DNA from: an uncultured Alphaproteobacteria bacterium
Lineage (GTDB): Bacteria > Pseudomonadota > Alphaproteobacteria > Caulobacterales > Caulobacteraceae
Length of the DNA stretch: 6,491 bases
Assembly: GCA_903928755.1 (NCBI GenBank)
Contig: CAIYSH010000105.1
Location: 1-6,491 of the forward strand
Direction of reading: 5' to 3'
Position 1 is the first letter of the stretch. Each line of letters starts with the position of its first letter. The notes below the pieces were generated by a model. It was not told where the DNA came from, did no database searches, and saw only the letters and a program-made list of their open reading frames with translations. Made by a program: the position numbers and the translations under genes. Shown here piece by piece: positions 5,607 through 6,491 of this stretch.

Positions 5607-6356
5607 GGATTTCGGACGCTGGAACTTGTAGATGAACTGATCGGTGTGGCCGCGCAGGGTCGGATCAAAGACCATGCGGGTATGGTCATCCTCCGGATTG
5701 GCCAGAACCTGGCTCTCACCGACATAAACGAAGCCGGCAGCTTCCAGCTGGGCCCGGACAAGGGCTGGATCAATCCTGTGAATGGTGTTGGCCGTCTGAA
5801 CCAGGGGCGCACCAGCCTTGGCGGCATGATCGAGGACGATGAAATAACCACCCGGCTTGAGGGCATAAAAGATCGACCTGTTCGCTACGGCAATGTCTGC
5901 CTTGAAACGGGCCAGAAAGAGATCGTGATAGTTCTGCGAGGTCCAGATAACATCGGCCTTGCGGGGCAGAACTATGGCACCGACATTGCCCTCGATCACC
6001 TTGATGTTCTCGTTGCCGGCTTCGGCGGCGACGGCAAGGATCGGGTTCGGTTTGGTCGCGTTCGGCGCGGGCGCATTGATGACGGCAAAAACCGTGCCCT
6101 TGGGTCCGACGGTCCTGGCAAAAAGTCTTGTGAAATATCCACCACCGGGCAGGAAGTCCGCGACAGTCTGGCCGGGCTTAACACCTGCAAACTCGAGCAT
6201 GTCTGCCGGCTTGCGATCTGCATCCCGCTTGACGTCCGCTTCAGGACGTCCCTTGTCGGCTATGGCAGCGACAACCGCACTGGACGGTTTGGCCTGGGCC
6301 GCCGGGGACGTCATGACAAGGCCAGCAACGAGGGCCAGAACCAGTCTCTTTCTCAT
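5604..6356 (-). CDS. exported class I SAM-dependent methyltransferase-like protein
   Basis: A 250-residue protein with an N-terminal signal peptide: basic M-R-K-R, hydrophobic core L-V-L-A-L-V-A-G-L-V, and a likely signal peptidase I site after A-Q-A (residue 22). The mature part has a methyltransferase-type fold. A modified motif I is at 64-74 (T-V-A-D-F-L-P-G-G-G-Y), followed by a strand-turn region around 86-92, Q-N-Y-H-D-L at 141-146, and the L-K-P-G-G-Y-F-I-V-L-D-H post-motif at 166-177. It resembles the family annotated as predicted methyltransferases with a signal peptide (COG4798-like, from memory). The substrate is unknown. Location outside the cytoplasm is odd for an AdoMet-dependent enzyme, so it may bind something else or be inactive. 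The ATG at 6356 is chosen because it begins the signal peptide and has GGAGAAG at plus-strand 6361-6367. The longer frame to 6464 lacks support. Confidence 0.82.
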   Translation of the reverse strand: MRKRLVLALVAGLVMTSPAAQAKPSSAVVAAIADKGRPEADVKRDADRKPADMLEFAGVKPGQTVADFLPGGGYFTRLFARTVGPKGTVFAVINAPAPNATKPNPILAVAAEAGNENIKVIEGNVGAIVLPRKADVIWTSQNYHDLFLARFKADIAVANRSIFYALKPGGYFIVLDHAAKAGAPLVQTANTIHRIDPALVRAQLEAAGFVYVGESQVLANPEDDHTRMVFDPTLRGHTDQFIYKFQRPKS

Positions 6357-6411
6357 CGAACTTCTCCGCGAATGTTTGGATATCCGTATCACAGGTCGAG
6401 CGGGGCGTCTC
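6357..6411. other. short intergenic spacer
   Basis: A 55-base spacer between the probable upstream stop codon and the signal-peptide methyltransferase gene. It holds that gene's ribosome binding site; I see no convincing promoter. Read-through from the upstream gene is likely if that gene is real. Confidence 0.4.
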
Positions 6412-6491
6412 TCACTTGGCATCTGCCAGGGGCACCCAGACGTCTCTGGGTGCCAGGGGGGCAAAAATTGAATCCAGCAGGGCCTCGGACA
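6412..6491 (-). CDS. unidentified protein, C-terminal fragment
   Basis: A minus-strand reading frame enters from the right edge and ends at TGA (6412-6414). It gives 25 residues, S-E-A-L-L-D-S-I-F-A-P-L-A and then P-R-D-V-W-V-P-L-A-D-A-K. Codons favour G or C in the third position, as in the real genes here, and the position 55 bases before the next start fits an operon. The stretch is too short to name a family, and chance openness of a frame this short is quite possible. The reading frame contains the perfect inverted repeat at 6431-6454. Confidence 0.5.
   Translation of the reverse strand, partial: SEALLDSIFAPLAPRDVWVPLADAK
6431..6454. repeat. perfect 10-bp inverted repeat with 4-base spacer
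   Basis: GGCACCCAGA (6431-6440), spacer CGTC, then TCTGGGTGCC (6445-6454). As RNA it would form a strong hairpin on either strand. No T-run follows on the minus strand and none follows on the plus strand, so it is not a canonical intrinsic terminator. It lies inside the probable 3' end of the upstream coding region, 75 bases before the methyltransferase-like start. It could be a processing or stability hairpin, a repeat-family element, or an operator. Confidence 0.7.

Noticed and set aside
5594..5866. N-terminal extension of the dehydrogenase reading frame
   Set aside because: It overlaps the methyltransferase-like coding sequence, is Ser/Pro/Arg-rich, and precedes the natural Rossmann start. 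The GTG at 5593 has a good ribosome binding site.
6431..6460. Intrinsic terminator at the inverted repeat
   Set aside because: The hairpin is strong, but no T-run follows it on either strand, and it lies inside a probable coding end.
6357..6464. N-terminal extension of the methyltransferase-like reading frame
   Set aside because: The extra residues are Pro/Arg/Trp-rich and would bury the signal peptide. The ATG at 6356 has a good ribosome binding site.
5959..6471. 170-codon plus-strand open frame
   Set aside because: It is antisense to the signal-peptide methyltransferase gene, whose motifs, signal peptide and ribosome binding site are clear. The plus-strand product resembles no family.

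Overview
The window looks like a core-chromosome segment of an alphaproteobacterium. The evidence is a C4-pathway 5-aminolevulinate synthase (HemA), a glyA-nrdR-ribD-ribE-ribH gene order typical of alphaproteobacterial chromosomes, G+C-rich codon use, and proteins that read as ordinary alphaproteobacterial family members. The Caulobacterales/Rhodobacterales/Hyphomicrobiales side is plausible, but I cannot fix an order by eye. All supported genes lie on the minus strand, so transcription runs from high to low coordinates. I see no insertion sequence, integrase, CRISPR array, tRNA or rRNA.

Layout in transcription order: (1) 6491-6412, probable 3' end of an unidentified gene, containing a perfect 10-bp inverted repeat. 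(2) 6356-5604, an exported (signal peptide) methyltransferase-like protein. (3) 5593-4709, a 3-hydroxyisobutyrate dehydrogenase family enzyme with a GTG start, whose ribosome binding site overlaps the stop codon of gene 2. (4) A 150-base gap with a good sigma-70-like promoter candidate and an inverted repeat. (5) 4558-3332, hemA, 5-aminolevulinate synthase. (6) A 201-base gap with a weaker promoter candidate. (7) 3130-1835, glyA, serine hydroxymethyltransferase. (8) 1794-1321, nrdR, the ribonucleotide reductase repressor. (9) 1331-684, a RibD reductase-domain protein that lacks the deaminase half. (10) 683-93, ribE, riboflavin synthase alpha chain. (11) 65-1, the 5' end of ribH, lumazine synthase, running off the window.

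The genes fall into three working groups. The methyltransferase-like gene and the dehydrogenase form a tight pair; the dehydrogenase points to valine or related branched-chain catabolism. GlyA makes glycine, and HemA condenses glycine with succinyl-CoA, so these neighbours share a metabolite on the way to tetrapyrroles. nrdR, ribD-like, ribE and ribH are closely packed with overlaps or short gaps, and at least glyA through ribH could be one transcript. RibE and RibH perform the last two steps of riboflavin synthesis.

The most notable departure from textbook expectation is the single-domain RibD. The pyrimidine deaminase must be encoded elsewhere or replaced. No undescribed multi-gene system is evident; this is mostly conserved housekeeping DNA.
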